Source: Ulvibacter algarum (GTDB lineage Bacteria > Bacteroidota > Bacteroidia > Flavobacteriales > Flavobacteriaceae). From it: a stretch of DNA of 64,000 bases. Positions 8,608-18,367 of this stretch are shown here, piece after piece. Under the pieces are notes generated by a model. The model did not search any database and was not told the origin of the DNA. It saw nothing but the letters and a program-made list of their open reading frames with translations. Both the position numbers and the translations under genes were made by a program. The DNA lies in NCBI GenBank assembly GCA_947488905.1, contig CANLBJ010000002.1:62001-126000 (forward strand). The letters are read 5' to 3'. Positions within the stretch are counted from its first letter, which is position 1, and every line of letters begins with the position of its first letter.

Positions 8608-10554
8608 TTACTTCTTAATGAAACGCTCTACAACGTCGATACCATTAACGGTAGCTTTTACAAAGTATGTACCAACCTGTAGGTTAGCAATATCTAATGT
8701 AAGTTCATTGTTTCCGCCTTTATTAGCTAATACTTGTTGTCCTAATATGTTACTAACACTAACGTTCTCGATGCTGTAAGCAGCATTTAAGTTAATTGAA
8801 TTAGTAGCAGGATTAGGGAAAATAGTGTAAGAAACTAATGCAGAGTCTTCAATAGCTAAAATAGTATTGAAAGTATATGGTCCATCAAAAGAGAATAAAA
8901 CAGGGTCTGCTGTTAGGTCACATAATGAGAATACATATAGGTCATAAGCAGTATCTTCTGTTAAAGCAACATCATCAACAGTGTAAGTGAATGTCCCAGC
9001 AGGAACTTGTTCATTTACTAATGCAGTTGTTACATCTCCAGCAGCATAAACTTGTACAGCATAACCGTCTGCAGCACTTGTTGCTTCATCCCAACTTACA
9101 TCTACACCAGTTCCAGTTTCGTTAGCAAGAGTTATATTTGTTGGTGCAACACACTCAGTAATAGTATTGATTTCAAATTTACCTACGTGAAAATCATAAT
9201 CTGGTGTATCGTTAATTTCACCATCATCTGCAAAAATTGCAAATCTTACAGTGCTACCTAAGTAATCCACTAAGTCTACAGCAATTTCAGATCCAGTAAA
9301 TTCAGGTATTTGACCTGCTGCATCACTCCAAGTGTATAAATTAACCCAAGTAACACCATCGTCATTAGAAACTAAAACTTGTACTTCGTCATCAGTACCA
9401 GTCATACCGTCTGGATCTGCTGTGTCACCATTATTGTAGTCTGTAATAGCTGCCTCAACAATTAAAGAAGCTTCAGCAAGACCTGATAAATCAAACTCAG
9501 GAGATACTAACCATTCACCACCAAAGAAGTTTGCGAATAAATTAACTCTGTTTGAGAATTTTTGAACTCCATCTGCATCAAAATAGTAGTTGTCGTTACC
9601 AAAAGTAGCTGAATTCCAGCTTGAAGCTCCAAAATCCATAGGACCTTCTGCTACAAGACCATTGTCAGCTTCTTCCCAGCAAGTAGGTGCATTTACAGCC
9701 ATATTAGCTGTGTAGTCTCCAGTGTATAAATCTAAACAAGGAGTTGTGAATGAAGTAATAACCCATGGTCCAGTACCGTCATCTGCACCGCAATCTGCAC
9801 GTACATAAACATCATACCCAAAACCAGACATTAACGTTGAATCTGTGAAACTAGTCGTGTCTGTAGAAGTTCCACTTGCAGGAATTTCTGATCCAGAAAG
9901 AACTACAGCATACTCCCAAGCAGTTTCTCCACTCACTGAAGCATTCCAGTTTACTGTTGCTTCATTACTTGTAACAGGATCTGCAACAAGATCAGTTACA
10001 AAATCACAAGTAAGCGTTTGTGCAGCAACTAGATTATCTATATAGAAATAGTAGTCACCTGCAGTCCAAGTGTTTAATATTCTGAATCTAACATCACCAC
10101 CATCTGGTAAACTAGCACCAGGTACAACTGTAGAGAAGTTAGCACATTCATTAGAAACTACGTGATTTGTATCATCAATAGTTCCCATTGGCGCTGTAGT
10201 CCACGTAGTCCCGTCATCTGAAGAATATTGTACTTGTGCAGTACCCCAACCTGCTGCTGTAGCGTTAGTTGCTGCGCTCCAATCAACTACTTTATAGTCA
10301 AATGATATTGCTAAGTCTGTCCCGTTAGAAGCTCCAGCATAGTTAGGAGAAGTTAAATCTCCAGCTGCACTACCACTGTATAAATTGTCTCTTAAGCTTG
10401 ACCCTTCACAAGCTTGTGAAGCTGAAACTGCGTAAGAGTCAGTAAAACCAGCTGGATCTGCATCCATGGTTTCTGATACTACTACTTGTGCTCCTGCTTG
10501 CCAACTAGCGGCAGCAAAAAAAGCGCAAAATGTTAAAAGTGTAATTTTTTTCAT
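8608..10554 (-). CDS. Secreted fibronectin type III protein with T9SS type A sorting domain
   Basis: 648 residues. Signal peptide MKKITLLTFCAFFAAASWQAGA is followed by a MAM/cleaved-adhesin-like jelly roll (about 25-180), a fibronectin type III domain starting near CDFVTDLVAD, a second jelly roll (TCWEEADNGL onward; WLVSPEFDLSG is typical of cleaved-adhesin domains), a second FN3 (CVAPTNITLANE onward) and the T9SS type A C-terminal domain (YTIFPNPATNSINL to FIKK). The architecture suggests a cell-surface or released adhesin/carbohydrate-binding protein; no protease or glycosidase active site is visible. The sorting domain is almost identical to that of the neighbouring 5942-8194 protein, although the rest is unrelated. 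Confidence 0.85.
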   Translation of the reverse strand: MKKITLLTFCAFFAAASWQAGAQVVVSETMDADPAGFTDSYAVSASQACEGSSLRDNLYSGSAAGDLTSPNYAGASNGTDLAISFDYKVVDWSAATNATAAGWGTAQVQYSSDDGTTWTTAPMGTIDDTNHVVSNECANFSTVVPGASLPDGGDVRFRILNTWTAGDYYFYIDNLVAAQTLTCDFVTDLVADPVTSNEATVNWNASVSGETAWEYAVVLSGSEIPASGTSTDTTSFTDSTLMSGFGYDVYVRADCGADDGTGPWVITSFTTPCLDLYTGDYTANMAVNAPTCWEEADNGLVAEGPMDFGASSWNSATFGNDNYYFDADGVQKFSNRVNLFANFFGGEWLVSPEFDLSGLAEASLIVEAAITDYNNGDTADPDGMTGTDDEVQVLVSNDDGVTWVNLYTWSDAAGQIPEFTGSEIAVDLVDYLGSTVRFAIFADDGEINDTPDYDFHVGKFEINTITECVAPTNITLANETGTGVDVSWDEATSAADGYAVQVYAAGDVTTALVNEQVPAGTFTYTVDDVALTEDTAYDLYVFSLCDLTADPVLFSFDGPYTFNTILAIEDSALVSYTIFPNPATNSINLNAAYSIENVSVSNILGQQVLANKGGNNELTLDIANLQVGTYFVKATVNGIDVVERFIKK

Positions 10555-10750
10555 TACTATTTAATTTAAGTTAATATTAAGATGCTAAATATACACTTAT
10601 CAACCGTAAGTCTAAAGAAAAACTTAAATATTTAGCTAAAATGTTAAGGTTATCCTTTTATAGTTATTTACTATTAGGTGATAATTTATTATTTAACATT
10701 TTGGTGGTAAATAATGTGAGCGTGTTTTTATAATATTACAAAAAAAAAGA

Positions 10751-11137
10751 ATGGGATTATTTAGTAGATCAAAGAAAGCCAAAGAAGAAAAGGTAGAAAA
10801 TAAACTACCATGGCATATACTTTCTAGTTTAGAACAATTAAACGAGATTAAAGAAATATCAAAATCTACTCCGGTTGCTATTTTTAAACACAGCACAAGA
10901 TGCGGTATCTCTAGAATGGTGATGAGACAATTTGAGTCTAGCTATTCTTTAAATGATAGTCAACTTAAATTATATTATTTAGATTTATTAAATTATCGCT
11001 CTTTGAGCGATGAAGTAGGCTTCACATTTCAGGTAATGCATCAAAGCCCGCAGCTTATTGTTATTAAAGATGGTGTTGCAGTAGCACATGCTTCACATAA
11101 TAGCATACAGGCTCAAGAATTAGAAAATTTTATATAA
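10751..11137 (+). CDS. ytxJ: YtxJ/BrxC-type bacillithiol-linked monothiol protein
   Basis: 128 residues, no signal peptide. The thioredoxin-like fold carries a single active-site Cys (C51) in FKHSTRCGIS, the signature of the YtxJ family (monothiol bacilliredoxin-like). The cis-Pro loop is in HQSPQLIVI. In Firmicutes such proteins are linked to bacillithiol, and this organism carries bshC at the right end of the window, so a role in de-bacillithiolation of proteins is a reasonable inference. Single-gene unit with a strong terminator after the stop. Confidence 0.85.
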   Translation: MGLFSRSKKAKEEKVENKLPWHILSSLEQLNEIKEISKSTPVAIFKHSTRCGISRMVMRQFESSYSLNDSQLKLYYLDLLNYRSLSDEVGFTFQVMHQSPQLIVIKDGVAVAHASHNSIQAQELENFI

Positions 11138-11147
11138 TAAAAAAAAA

Positions 11148-11166
11148 GGCTCCTGTAAAAGGAGCC
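11148..11166. terminator. Bidirectional terminator
   Basis: GGCTCC-TGTAAAA-GGAGCC flanked by an A-run and a T-run. Serves both ytxJ (+) and the convergent lipoprotein gene (-), whose stop lies 7 nt away. Confidence 0.9.
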
Positions 11167-11172
11167 TTTTTT

Positions 11173-12354
11173 TTATCTTAATCTATTATTGTTTAAAATT
11201 TCTTTGAGCCTCAGTTTAATATCTTCGCCCGCATCAAATACCATTTGTTCATTTGAAGGAAAAGGAACAAAGTTGAGTCTAATAAACTGTAAGTCTTCTT
11301 TATTTAAAGCTCTTTTATCTCCTCTATATCTAGCAAACTCATTTTCAAAAATAAATTCAGTTGCTAGTGGATACTTGTTTATATCTCTTCTATTAACAAG
11401 ATCCCTATAAACCACATCACCTTCTACGTAGGTAGCTTTGGTTTGTTTTGTATAAGTTACCCTAGCAGATACTGTAATGTACTTTTCATTTTTAATATCA
11501 TTGCCTAAGCTATCCTTCTTTACATTACCGTTTCTGTCAAGCTCATATTCCCAGCCATCTTTAATACGTTTAGTACGTCTCTCTTCTATTTCTTTAACAC
11601 GCTCTGGAGCAATTGATATATTTTTAAAATTTAAAGCAATCCCATAATTATAAGCAATATCTTGATTACGCTCATTGTGGTATTGGGTCCAGAAATCATC
11701 AAGACCGTAGGTGTTAAAGTCTAGTAAGTCTTGCTCTAGTCTAGACGGAATTATCTGACCGCTTCTATTATTTAAGGTAACGTAAACAAAGTCGGTTCCG
11801 TAAAAACGCGCATCTTCTTTTAGGTTTTGTATACCATTATAATAAGGAGCGAGTTCTTCTAGCTCACAATAAATATTATATGCTGTTCTATAATCTGCAA
11901 TAGTCTCACGATTCATGTACAGTTGTGCCTCACTTGCAAGTGCGTCAACAAGTAAATCTTGAGCAGCGGTGATTTTACCGTTGTAGTCTACCATTGTAAA
12001 GGTCGCTTGTCTTCCAGACTTATAACTTAACGGTAATAAAGGACGAATTTTATCCTGCATAAAAGCTAAGTTCTGGTAAGTGTAAAACGTCTCTTTTGCT
12101 GCAGATACACTGTTAAGACCTTTTAATAAATCTAAACGTCTATTATCTTGAGCGACCATTTTTTTATAGGCATCTTCAAGAAAGCCTATGCGATCATCGT
12201 TTTTACCAGAAGTTTTGTCGCGTTGTAGTTTTTTTATAGCAAGCTCAATAGCTTGCTCATAATCTCCTTGAGCCAGTAATTTCTGGTTCCTCTTGGCACT
12301 GTTACAACTTGCGAGTAACAATACCATACTTAAAATAAAAAGTAACTTTTTCAT
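11173..12354 (-). CDS. Uncharacterised TPR-like lipoprotein
   Basis: 393 residues. Lipoprotein signal MKKLLFILSMVLLLASC, Cys at 17. Immediately after it, LLAQGDYEQAIELAIKKL reads as a TPR-like helical hairpin, and further helical segments run to about residue 180. The C-terminal half (from DARFYGTDFVYVTLNN) looks like a mixed alpha/beta domain with ITVSARVTY strands. I do not recognise a named family with certainty; similar lipoproteins are common in Flavobacteriia and may work in envelope complexes. Single gene between two terminators. Confidence 0.65.
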   Translation of the reverse strand: MKKLLFILSMVLLLASCNSAKRNQKLLAQGDYEQAIELAIKKLQRDKTSGKNDDRIGFLEDAYKKMVAQDNRRLDLLKGLNSVSAAKETFYTYQNLAFMQDKIRPLLPLSYKSGRQATFTMVDYNGKITAAQDLLVDALASEAQLYMNRETIADYRTAYNIYCELEELAPYYNGIQNLKEDARFYGTDFVYVTLNNRSGQIIPSRLEQDLLDFNTYGLDDFWTQYHNERNQDIAYNYGIALNFKNISIAPERVKEIEERRTKRIKDGWEYELDRNGNVKKDSLGNDIKNEKYITVSARVTYTKQTKATYVEGDVVYRDLVNRRDINKYPLATEFIFENEFARYRGDKRALNKEDLQFIRLNFVPFPSNEQMVFDAGEDIKLRLKEILNNNRLR

Positions 12355-12560
12355 AATATATAGGTATTGGTTCAGAATGATATATCCAAACCACGTGCCA
12401 CGTTTTTAGTCTGTTGGTTATTAAGTGATTGTGTTTGTGTGGTGGTGATTTTATTTTTTCTGCGGAAATATTAATTCTTTAAAATTTCCGAAGCAATAAA
12501 CAATATTATTATTTATTAAGAAATACCATCAAAACTCAAAGCCCACAAAACAAGCCAAAA

Positions 12561-12602
12561 AAAATGGGATATCACCGAATTACATCAGTAAAATCCCATT
12601 TT
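12561..12602 (-). terminator. Terminator of fahA
   Basis: AAAATGGGAT (12561-12570) pairs with ATCCCATTTT (12593-12602) across a 22-nt loop. On the minus strand the right arm runs into a T-run. It lies 25 nt after the fahA stop. Confidence 0.75.
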
Positions 12603-12626
12603 TATTTTTTTTAAATCTCTAAAAAT

Positions 12627-13907
12627 CTACTCAATTGCTGGTAAGACTTTTCCGTCACACTGTCCAAAACCAATACGTAAACCATCTTTCTCACAGTATG
12701 CGCGCATTACTACGTTATCACCGTCATTAATAAATTTACGCTGTGATCCATCTTTAAGCGTGATAGGGTTTGCGCCACGCCAAGTAAGTTCTAGCATAGA
12801 ACCATAGCTTTCTTTTGTTGGTCCAGAAATTGTTCCAGATCCCATCATATCTCCACTACGCACGTTACAGCCATTTAATGTATGGTGTGTAAGTTGTTGC
12901 GCCATTGACCAGTACATGTATTTAAAATTAGACTTAGCTAATACTGTTTCTTCACCACCTTCCGGTTGTATACCTACTTCTAGGTTGATGTCAAAATTCA
13001 TGTTGCCACCTTGAGTAAGGTAGGCTAGGGGTGCTGGGTCTTGCACTGGACCATCTGTTCTAAAAGGTTCAAGTGCATCTAGTGTCACAATCCAAGGTGA
13101 TATGGTAGAAGCAAAACTTTTACCTAAAAATGGACCAAGTGGCACATACTCCCAAGCTTGAATGTCACGAGCACTCCAGTCATTAAACTGTACAAGACCA
13201 AAAATATAATCTTCTGCTTCTTCAAGTTTCACTCGTTTACCTAGGTCATTTGCATCTGTTGTAATAAATGCCATCTCAAGTTCAAAATCTAAAGCCTTAG
13301 AAGGTCCAAAACCTGGTTTGCCACCATCTTCTGTAGGTTTAGTTTGACCTATTGGTCTATGTATAGGTGTCCCAGAAGGGATAATAGAGCTACTGCGACC
13401 GTGATACCCTATAGGTATGTGTAGCCAGTTAGGTAATAATGCGTTTTCTGGATCTCTAAAAAGCGATCCTACATTTGTTGCGTGTTCTTTACTGGCATAA
13501 AAATCTGTGTAATCACCCACATCTACAGGTAATTGCATTTCAATCTCATCCATTTTAAACAAAATTTTATCGCAATGTGCGTTATTATTTTGTAATTCGT
13601 GATTTCCTTTTAAAAATATATCACTAATACGATTACGTACTAATCTCCATGTTTTGCGACCATCTGCAATAAAATCATTTAAAGAATCTTGCAAAAACAA
13701 ATCGTCTGTAAGATCAATTCCTTTAAAGTAACCTAATTGGTGTAAGGCCCCAAGATCTATGGCGGTATCACCTATTCTTGTACCTATGGTAATAATGTCA
13801 TCTCTAGTTAAAAACACACCAAAAGGGATGTTTTGTATTGGGAAATCACTGTTTTCTGGAATATTGATCCAGGACTCGCGTGCAGGATTATTGGCTGATA
13901 AAGACAT
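12627..13907 (-). CDS. fahA: Fumarylacetoacetase
   Basis: 426 residues, the normal length for the eukaryote-like FAH. It hydrolyses fumarylacetoacetate to fumarate and acetoacetate, the last step of tyrosine/homogentisate degradation. The N-terminal FAH domain (to about 110) is followed by the catalytic fold with the metal ligands in DYTDFYASKEHATN (Asp), DFELEMAF (two Glu) and FNDWSARD (Asp). IPIGYHGRSSS and GKSFASTISPW are family blocks. No other homogentisate-pathway genes adjoin it. A textbook promoter (13939-13968) precedes it, divergent from glyA. Confidence 0.97.
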   Translation of the reverse strand: MSLSANNPARESWINIPENSDFPIQNIPFGVFLTRDDIITIGTRIGDTAIDLGALHQLGYFKGIDLTDDLFLQDSLNDFIADGRKTWRLVRNRISDIFLKGNHELQNNNAHCDKILFKMDEIEMQLPVDVGDYTDFYASKEHATNVGSLFRDPENALLPNWLHIPIGYHGRSSSIIPSGTPIHRPIGQTKPTEDGGKPGFGPSKALDFELEMAFITTDANDLGKRVKLEEAEDYIFGLVQFNDWSARDIQAWEYVPLGPFLGKSFASTISPWIVTLDALEPFRTDGPVQDPAPLAYLTQGGNMNFDINLEVGIQPEGGEETVLAKSNFKYMYWSMAQQLTHHTLNGCNVRSGDMMGSGTISGPTKESYGSMLELTWRGANPITLKDGSQRKFINDGDNVVMRAYCEKDGLRIGFGQCDGKVLPAIE

Positions 13908-13938
13908 ACTGTTTATTTTCTGTTAGTAAAATATGCAT

Positions 13939-13968
13939 CAAATATAGAATTAAAGATATACGTGACAA
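13939..13968 (-). promoter_or_regulatory. fahA promoter
   Basis: Minus-strand TTG (13968-13966), 19-nt spacer, TATATTTG (13946-13939): an exact match to the Bacteroidetes consensus, 32 nt upstream of the fahA start codon. Confidence 0.8.
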
Positions 13969-14107
13969 ATCCTTTTGCTATTTTTGAACAAGTTTAACAC
14001 TCCTAAGATCGAAAAGGGAGTTTAAAACAAAATAAAGATTGAAAATTTAAGAGGAGTAGTGTGTTATTTTTATTTCTGAAATGTGAAATGACATAACAAT
14101 TTCTCTA

Positions 14108-14154
14108 GATATCTCAGTGCTTCTTTGATAAGCTCTGCGATTATAAGAGATATT
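14108..14154 (+). promoter_or_regulatory. Structured 5' leader of glyA (candidate)
   Basis: The fahA-glyA gap is 294 bp. A TATTTTTG box (13979-13986) would give a roughly 200-nt leader. Within it GATATCTC (14108-14115) can pair with GAGATATT (14147-14154) around an inner GCTT/AAGC hairpin (14119-14133). It matches no riboswitch that I know; the fold is seen by eye only. Confidence 0.3.
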
Positions 14155-14201
14155 GAATCTCAAATTATTAAGATTAAAAAAAAAATAATTACTTATTACT
14201 T

Positions 14202-15476
14202 ATGAAAAGAGACGAACTAATATTTGAATTAATAGAAGCAGAAAAAGACAGACAGATTAATGGTCTTGAGCTTATTGCATCAGAAAACTTTGTGAGCCAA
14301 CAAGTAATGGATGCTGCGGGATCTGTTTTAACAAATAAATATGCAGAAGGATATCCTGGTAAAAGATATTACGGAGGCTGTGAAGTGGTTGATGAGGTAG
14401 AGCAAATAGCAATAGATCGCGCAAAAGAATTATTTGGTGCGGCATATGCAAACGTACAGCCACACTCAGGATCACAAGCAAACACTGCTGTTTTTGCAGC
14501 TTGTTTAAACCCGGGTGATAAATTTTTAGGATTTGACCTTTCTCACGGTGGTCATTTAACTCACGGTAGTCCTGTAAATTTTTCTGGTAAATTATATACC
14601 CCAGTATTTTATGGAGTAGAAGAGGAGACAGGAATGCTAGACTATGATAAAATAGAAGCTATTGCTGTAAAAGAGCAGCCAAAAATGATTATTGCTGGAG
14701 CATCTGCTTATTCTCGTGAGATAGATTATAAACGTTTTAGGGAGATAGCAGATAAAGTGGGAGCTATTTTAATGGCAGATATTGCACACCCTGCAGGGTT
14801 AATTGCAAAAGGTATTATTAGTGATCCATTACCGCATTGTCATGTAGTTACTACTACAACTCATAAAACCTTAAGAGGACCTCGTGGTGGTATGATAATG
14901 ATGGGGCAAGATTTTGAAAATCCATTTGGGATTACTTTGAAGAATGGTAAAAAGCGTATGATGTCTTCTTTATTAGATAGCGGTATTTTTCCGGGTAATC
15001 AAGGTGGGCCTTTAGAGCATATTATCGCAGCAAAGGCAATCGCTTTTGGTGAAGCATTGACAGATGAGTTTTTGCATTACATGGTACAAGTAAAAAAGAA
15101 TGCAGCAGTTATGGCAGCGGCTTTTGTAGCAAAAGATTATAAGATAATTAGTGGAGGTACAGACAATCACATGATGCTTATAGATTTACGTAATAAAAAT
15201 ATAAACGGAAAAGAAGCAGAAGCTGCACTAGGTAAAGCAGATATTACCGTTAATAAAAACATGGTGCCTTTTGATGATAAATCACCATTTGTAACTAGTG
15301 GTATTAGAATAGGAACTGCGGCAATAACCACTCGTGGTTTAAAAGAAGATGACATGCAAGTTATTGTAGATTTTATAGATGATGCGTTATCTAATCACGA
15401 AGATGAAGAAAAACTAGATGTAATTGCAATTAAGGTAAATGCAATGATGGAAGGGAAGCCTTTGTTTGATTCATAA
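14202..15476 (+). CDS. glyA: Serine hydroxymethyltransferase
   Basis: 424 residues, standard length. Interconverts serine + THF and glycine + 5,10-methylene-THF with PLP, the main source of C1 units. The N-terminus [12 protein letters not shown], the [11 protein letters not shown] block and the PLP-lysine motif [15 protein letters not shown] (Lys near 226) are all intact. It has its own promoter region with a long leader and ends with a terminator. ATG at 14202 follows an A-rich stretch and matches the family N-terminus. Confidence 0.98.
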   Translation: MKRDELIFELIEAEKDRQINGLELIASENFVSQQVMDAAGSVLTNKYAEGYPGKRYYGGCEVVDEVEQIAIDRAKELFGAAYANVQPHSGSQANTAVFAACLNPGDKFLGFDLSHGGHLTHGSPVNFSGKLYTPVFYGVEEETGMLDYDKIEAIAVKEQPKMIIAGASAYSREIDYKRFREIADKVGAILMADIAHPAGLIAKGIISDPLPHCHVVTTTTHKTLRGPRGGMIMMGQDFENPFGITLKNGKKRMMSSLLDSGIFPGNQGGPLEHIIAAKAIAFGEALTDEFLHYMVQVKKNAAVMAAAFVAKDYKIISGGTDNHMMLIDLRNKNINGKEAEAALGKADITVNKNMVPFDDKSPFVTSGIRIGTAAITTRGLKEDDMQVIVDFIDDALSNHEDEEKLDVIAIKVNAMMEGKPLFDS

Positions 15477-15498
15477 AAGCTTAACAAATTATTAAATT

Positions 15499-15531
15499 AA
15501 AGCTTTCGGGAGATTCTCGGAGGCTTTTTTT
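15499..15531 (+). terminator. Terminator of glyA
   Basis: AAAGC...GCTTT outer stem with an inner GGGAGA/TTCTC stem and a T7 tail, 22 nt after the glyA stop. Confidence 0.75.
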
Positions 15532-15542
15532 ATTTTTATAAT

Positions 15543-16244
15543 ATGACACTCAATCAAGTATTAGATAGACTCCATAAAATGGGAGATCCAGAAAAAGCAG
15601 CTTTTAAACAGGCTAAGTATAATATTGTGACCAATAATGCGCTGGGTATTTATATGAAAGATTTGAGGTTGCTTGCCAGAGAAATAGGGAAGGATACAGA
15701 GCTCGCTCTTGACTTATTTGATTCTGGTTTATATGATGCTCGCATTTTATGTAGCAAAATTATGCGACCTAAAGATGTTACAGAAAAGATGATGGAACAC
15801 TGGAACCCTACTTTTGAGAACTGGGAGATTTGTGATAGTTTTTCTATGGGTTTATATTCTAAAACTAACTTTGCAAAAGAGAAGATAGTAGCGTGGTCGT
15901 CTAGAAAGCCAGAATTTGAAAAAAGAGCAGCCTTTGCAACACTAGCTAGCTATTGTATGGCAGATAAAAAAGCAAATAATGAGGTGTACGAGTCATTTTT
16001 TCCTTTAATTATTAGAGAGGCGACAGATGATAGGGTTTATGTAAAAAAAGCTGTTAGCTGGGCGTTGAGAAGCATAGGAAAACGAAACCAAGATTTAAAC
16101 AAAAGTGCTATTGCTGTTGCAAAGAATATTTCAGAAATAGATAATAAAACGGCAAGATGGATTGCAAAAGATGCACTTAAAGAATTAGAAGGTAATAATT
16201 TAAAAGTGCTTGACTACCCAAGGCATATTTACAGAAAGAAATAA
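15543..16244 (+). CDS. DNA alkylation repair protein (AlkD-like HEAT-repeat glycosylase)
   Basis: 233 residues made of repeated amphipathic helices (HEAT-like), without signal or membrane segments. WNPTFENWEICDSF is the conserved helix of the DNA alkylation repair family (AlkC/AlkD), in which aromatic and acidic residues hold the lesion site; FAKEKIVAWSSRKPEFEKRAAFA and VKKAVSWALRSIGKRN are further family blocks. These enzymes remove 3-methyladenine/7-methylguanine. Starts 67 nt after the glyA stop and behind its terminator, so probably transcribed separately. Confidence 0.88.
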   Translation: MTLNQVLDRLHKMGDPEKAAFKQAKYNIVTNNALGIYMKDLRLLAREIGKDTELALDLFDSGLYDARILCSKIMRPKDVTEKMMEHWNPTFENWEICDSFSMGLYSKTNFAKEKIVAWSSRKPEFEKRAAFATLASYCMADKKANNEVYESFFPLIIREATDDRVYVKKAVSWALRSIGKRNQDLNKSAIAVAKNISEIDNKTARWIAKDALKELEGNNLKVLDYPRHIYRKK

Positions 16245-16329
16245 GGCTAATTAATTTAAAAAATTAATTAGTACCGTACTATCATAAATAGTTGTATGTT
16301 TGTACTTTAATAATTTTATACTATTTACA

Positions 16330-16521
16330 ATGAATAAAGGTACAGTAAAGTTCTTCAACGACACAAAAGGTTTCGGTTTTATCACTGAAGAAGGACAAGA
16401 AAAAGATCATTTCGTACACATTTCTGGATTAATCGACGAGATTAGAGAAGGTGATGAGGTTGAATTTGAACTAAAAGAAGGTAACAAAGGTCTTAATGCA
16501 GTAAACGTAAGAGTACTGTAA
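16330..16521 (+). CDS. Cold shock domain protein
   Basis: 63 residues, starting MNKGTVKFFNDTKGFGFI with the RNP1 motif (KGFGFI) and the RNP2-like motif (DHFVHIS) that bind single-stranded nucleic acid. Typical CspA-type RNA chaperone. The reading frame is open further upstream (from 16300) but the family begins at this ATG. A TATGTTTG -7 box lies at 16295-16302, giving a leader shorter than that of E. coli cspA. Confidence 0.95.
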   Translation: MNKGTVKFFNDTKGFGFITEEGQEKDHFVHISGLIDEIREGDEVEFELKEGNKGLNAVNVRVL

Positions 16522-16541
16522 TATATACATTTTTATTTCTT

Positions 16542-16572
16542 AAAAAGCCCATCATAATGATGGGCTTTTTTT
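16542..16572 (+). terminator. Terminator of cold shock gene
   Basis: GCCCATCA-TAA-TGATGGGC stem flanked by A5 and T7. Confidence 0.9.
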
Positions 16573-16698
16573 ATGGCTTGTATTTACTGAGTCTATCTTT
16601 TTATAACTGCTACTAAGCAGTCTACTTGATAAGAGATAGTTTAAATGAATGATTATCTGGTAAAAGCTATATTGTAACTATTAGTTTAACTTAATTAA

Positions 16699-18249
16699 CT
16701 ATTCTTCTGGGAAAGCTATACTCTCATAAGCTCCTGCGTCTGGTGAAGCTGTATTTCTGTTAGTTCCGTTAGCATCTACAGGTACTAGATTTGCCGTAGC
16801 AGTATTCCCTAAACCTTCTGCAGCAGAAGTGCCCATCTCTATATTTAAATTATTTAATCCTGTGTTCTGGAAAAATGGATCTTCGTTTAAAAGTGTATTT
16901 GTATAAAGTGCTGTGTTTGCAAAGTCATAATTAGGCAAGCCATCAAAATCTCCTTGAGTATCTTCAAAACGAATTAAAGAGTTTGAGAAATTAAAATTAA
17001 AAACTTCACCTTCAATATCTGACAAAGCAATCTCGCGACGCTCATTTCCGTAGATAATACAATTATTAAAGTTAGCGTTTATGGGCGCTGTTAAGGCTTC
17101 TGTATCACTCACCTGCAAGAAGTTACTAATGCTAAGTACCGGCGCACTTCTAAAACCGTTGTTCCAGTAATTTGCAAATGTACTGTGGTTAAAAGTATAA
17201 GTACCTCCTAACGATAATAATAAAGATGTTTGCCCGCAGTTAGTAATAACAACATTCTCACCATAAATATTACTAGTTAGTGCTCTAAGCCCATTGTTTG
17301 CGTGGTTATAGAGTTCTACATTTTTAAGTGTAAGTGTCTCGTCACCGTCATTGCTATCCATTATTAACCCGAATGATCCATTTTTAATGGTCGTGTAGCT
17401 AAATTCGTTATTAGTGCTTCCTTGCGTCATCCAAATCCCAAACCATTGACCGGGTACATTCTCAAAAGAAGGTTCTAAACGATCTCCCTGAAAAATAATT
17501 TGATTTTCTAAAAGTTCTGGGTCAAGGCTGGCTGTACCGTTAGCTTTAATAGAGCCCGTTTCTCCTACTAATATTCCGCTATTTGCGTGAAAATGAATTC
17601 TTGCGCCAGGTTGTATATTTAAGGTTTTACCTGAGCCAACTGCTGCAAAACCATATATCACATAAGGGAGCTCATTAGTAAAAGTGAGCTCATCATCATC
17701 AAGAACATAGCCTTCAATTAAAATATCTTCTCCTTCTTCATCAACTCCTAAGCTAAGTGTCTCTGTCATCCCATCGTCAAAACGTTCTGGAAATAAGAAT
17801 ACCGCATCTTGTATTAAAGAAACGAGTTCAACCTCTTGTTCATTAGATCCACTATCAAAAACTATTTGATCTGTGTATAAAAATTTAGGGTCATTGCCAG
17901 GCAAGGTATTAATGTCTGCGGTGGTCTCTACAAATATGAAAATACTGTCTTTTGCGAGTACTCTAATGTCTTCAAATTGTTTACCGGCTAAACCGTCTAC
18001 ATTTAATCTATACAAGCTATTGTCGCCTTCTCTTAGGCGTACGCTTGGTATATTAACGTCTTCATTGCTGCGGTTGTATACTTTTAAGTTGTAAGTGCTT
18101 GACCCTATGTTTGTAAAAATAGTGTCAAGATATACAGTATCTCTAGAAAACTCTAACGACCCTGTGCTGGCAACAGACTCAAAATCATTGCGGCAAGAAC
18201 TCCATAAAATTAGACTACAAAAAATTGCTAATGCGTAAACATATTTCAT
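16699..18249 (-). CDS. Beta-helix lipoprotein
   Basis: 516 residues. Lipoprotein signal ends LILWSSC (Cys 19). Residues about 30-150 form an Ig-like region. From about 200 there are short repeated strands with Asn/Gly turns (LTLKNVELYNHANNGLRAL and similar), the look of a right-handed parallel beta-helix. The C-terminus NTASPDAGAYES is the closing motif common in surface beta-helix (choice-of-anchor Q-like) proteins of Bacteroidetes. No lyase active site is obvious. Function unknown; likely a surface or periplasmic polysaccharide-interacting protein. Confidence 0.75.
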   Translation of the reverse strand: MKYVYALAIFCSLILWSSCRNDFESVASTGSLEFSRDTVYLDTIFTNIGSSTYNLKVYNRSNEDVNIPSVRLREGDNSLYRLNVDGLAGKQFEDIRVLAKDSIFIFVETTADINTLPGNDPKFLYTDQIVFDSGSNEQEVELVSLIQDAVFLFPERFDDGMTETLSLGVDEEGEDILIEGYVLDDDELTFTNELPYVIYGFAAVGSGKTLNIQPGARIHFHANSGILVGETGSIKANGTASLDPELLENQIIFQGDRLEPSFENVPGQWFGIWMTQGSTNNEFSYTTIKNGSFGLIMDSNDGDETLTLKNVELYNHANNGLRALTSNIYGENVVITNCGQTSLLLSLGGTYTFNHSTFANYWNNGFRSAPVLSISNFLQVSDTEALTAPINANFNNCIIYGNERREIALSDIEGEVFNFNFSNSLIRFEDTQGDFDGLPNYDFANTALYTNTLLNEDPFFQNTGLNNLNIEMGTSAAEGLGNTATANLVPVDANGTNRNTASPDAGAYESIAFPEE

Positions 18250-18367
18250 AAAAGATAGTTTGATACAAATATAACAGAAAGCTATTCTTTTTATTGCTGA
18301 AATATTAAAAGAATCCCACTTGTTTCTTAAGCTTTACAAGCGGGAAAGCTTGTCTATAATAGATAGT

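Noticed and set aside
16247-16271. CTAATTAATTT/AAATTAATTAG inverted repeat before the cold-shock gene as a terminator
   Set aside because: All A/T stem and no T-run after it; may be part of the cold-shock promoter region, but too AT-rich to interpret.
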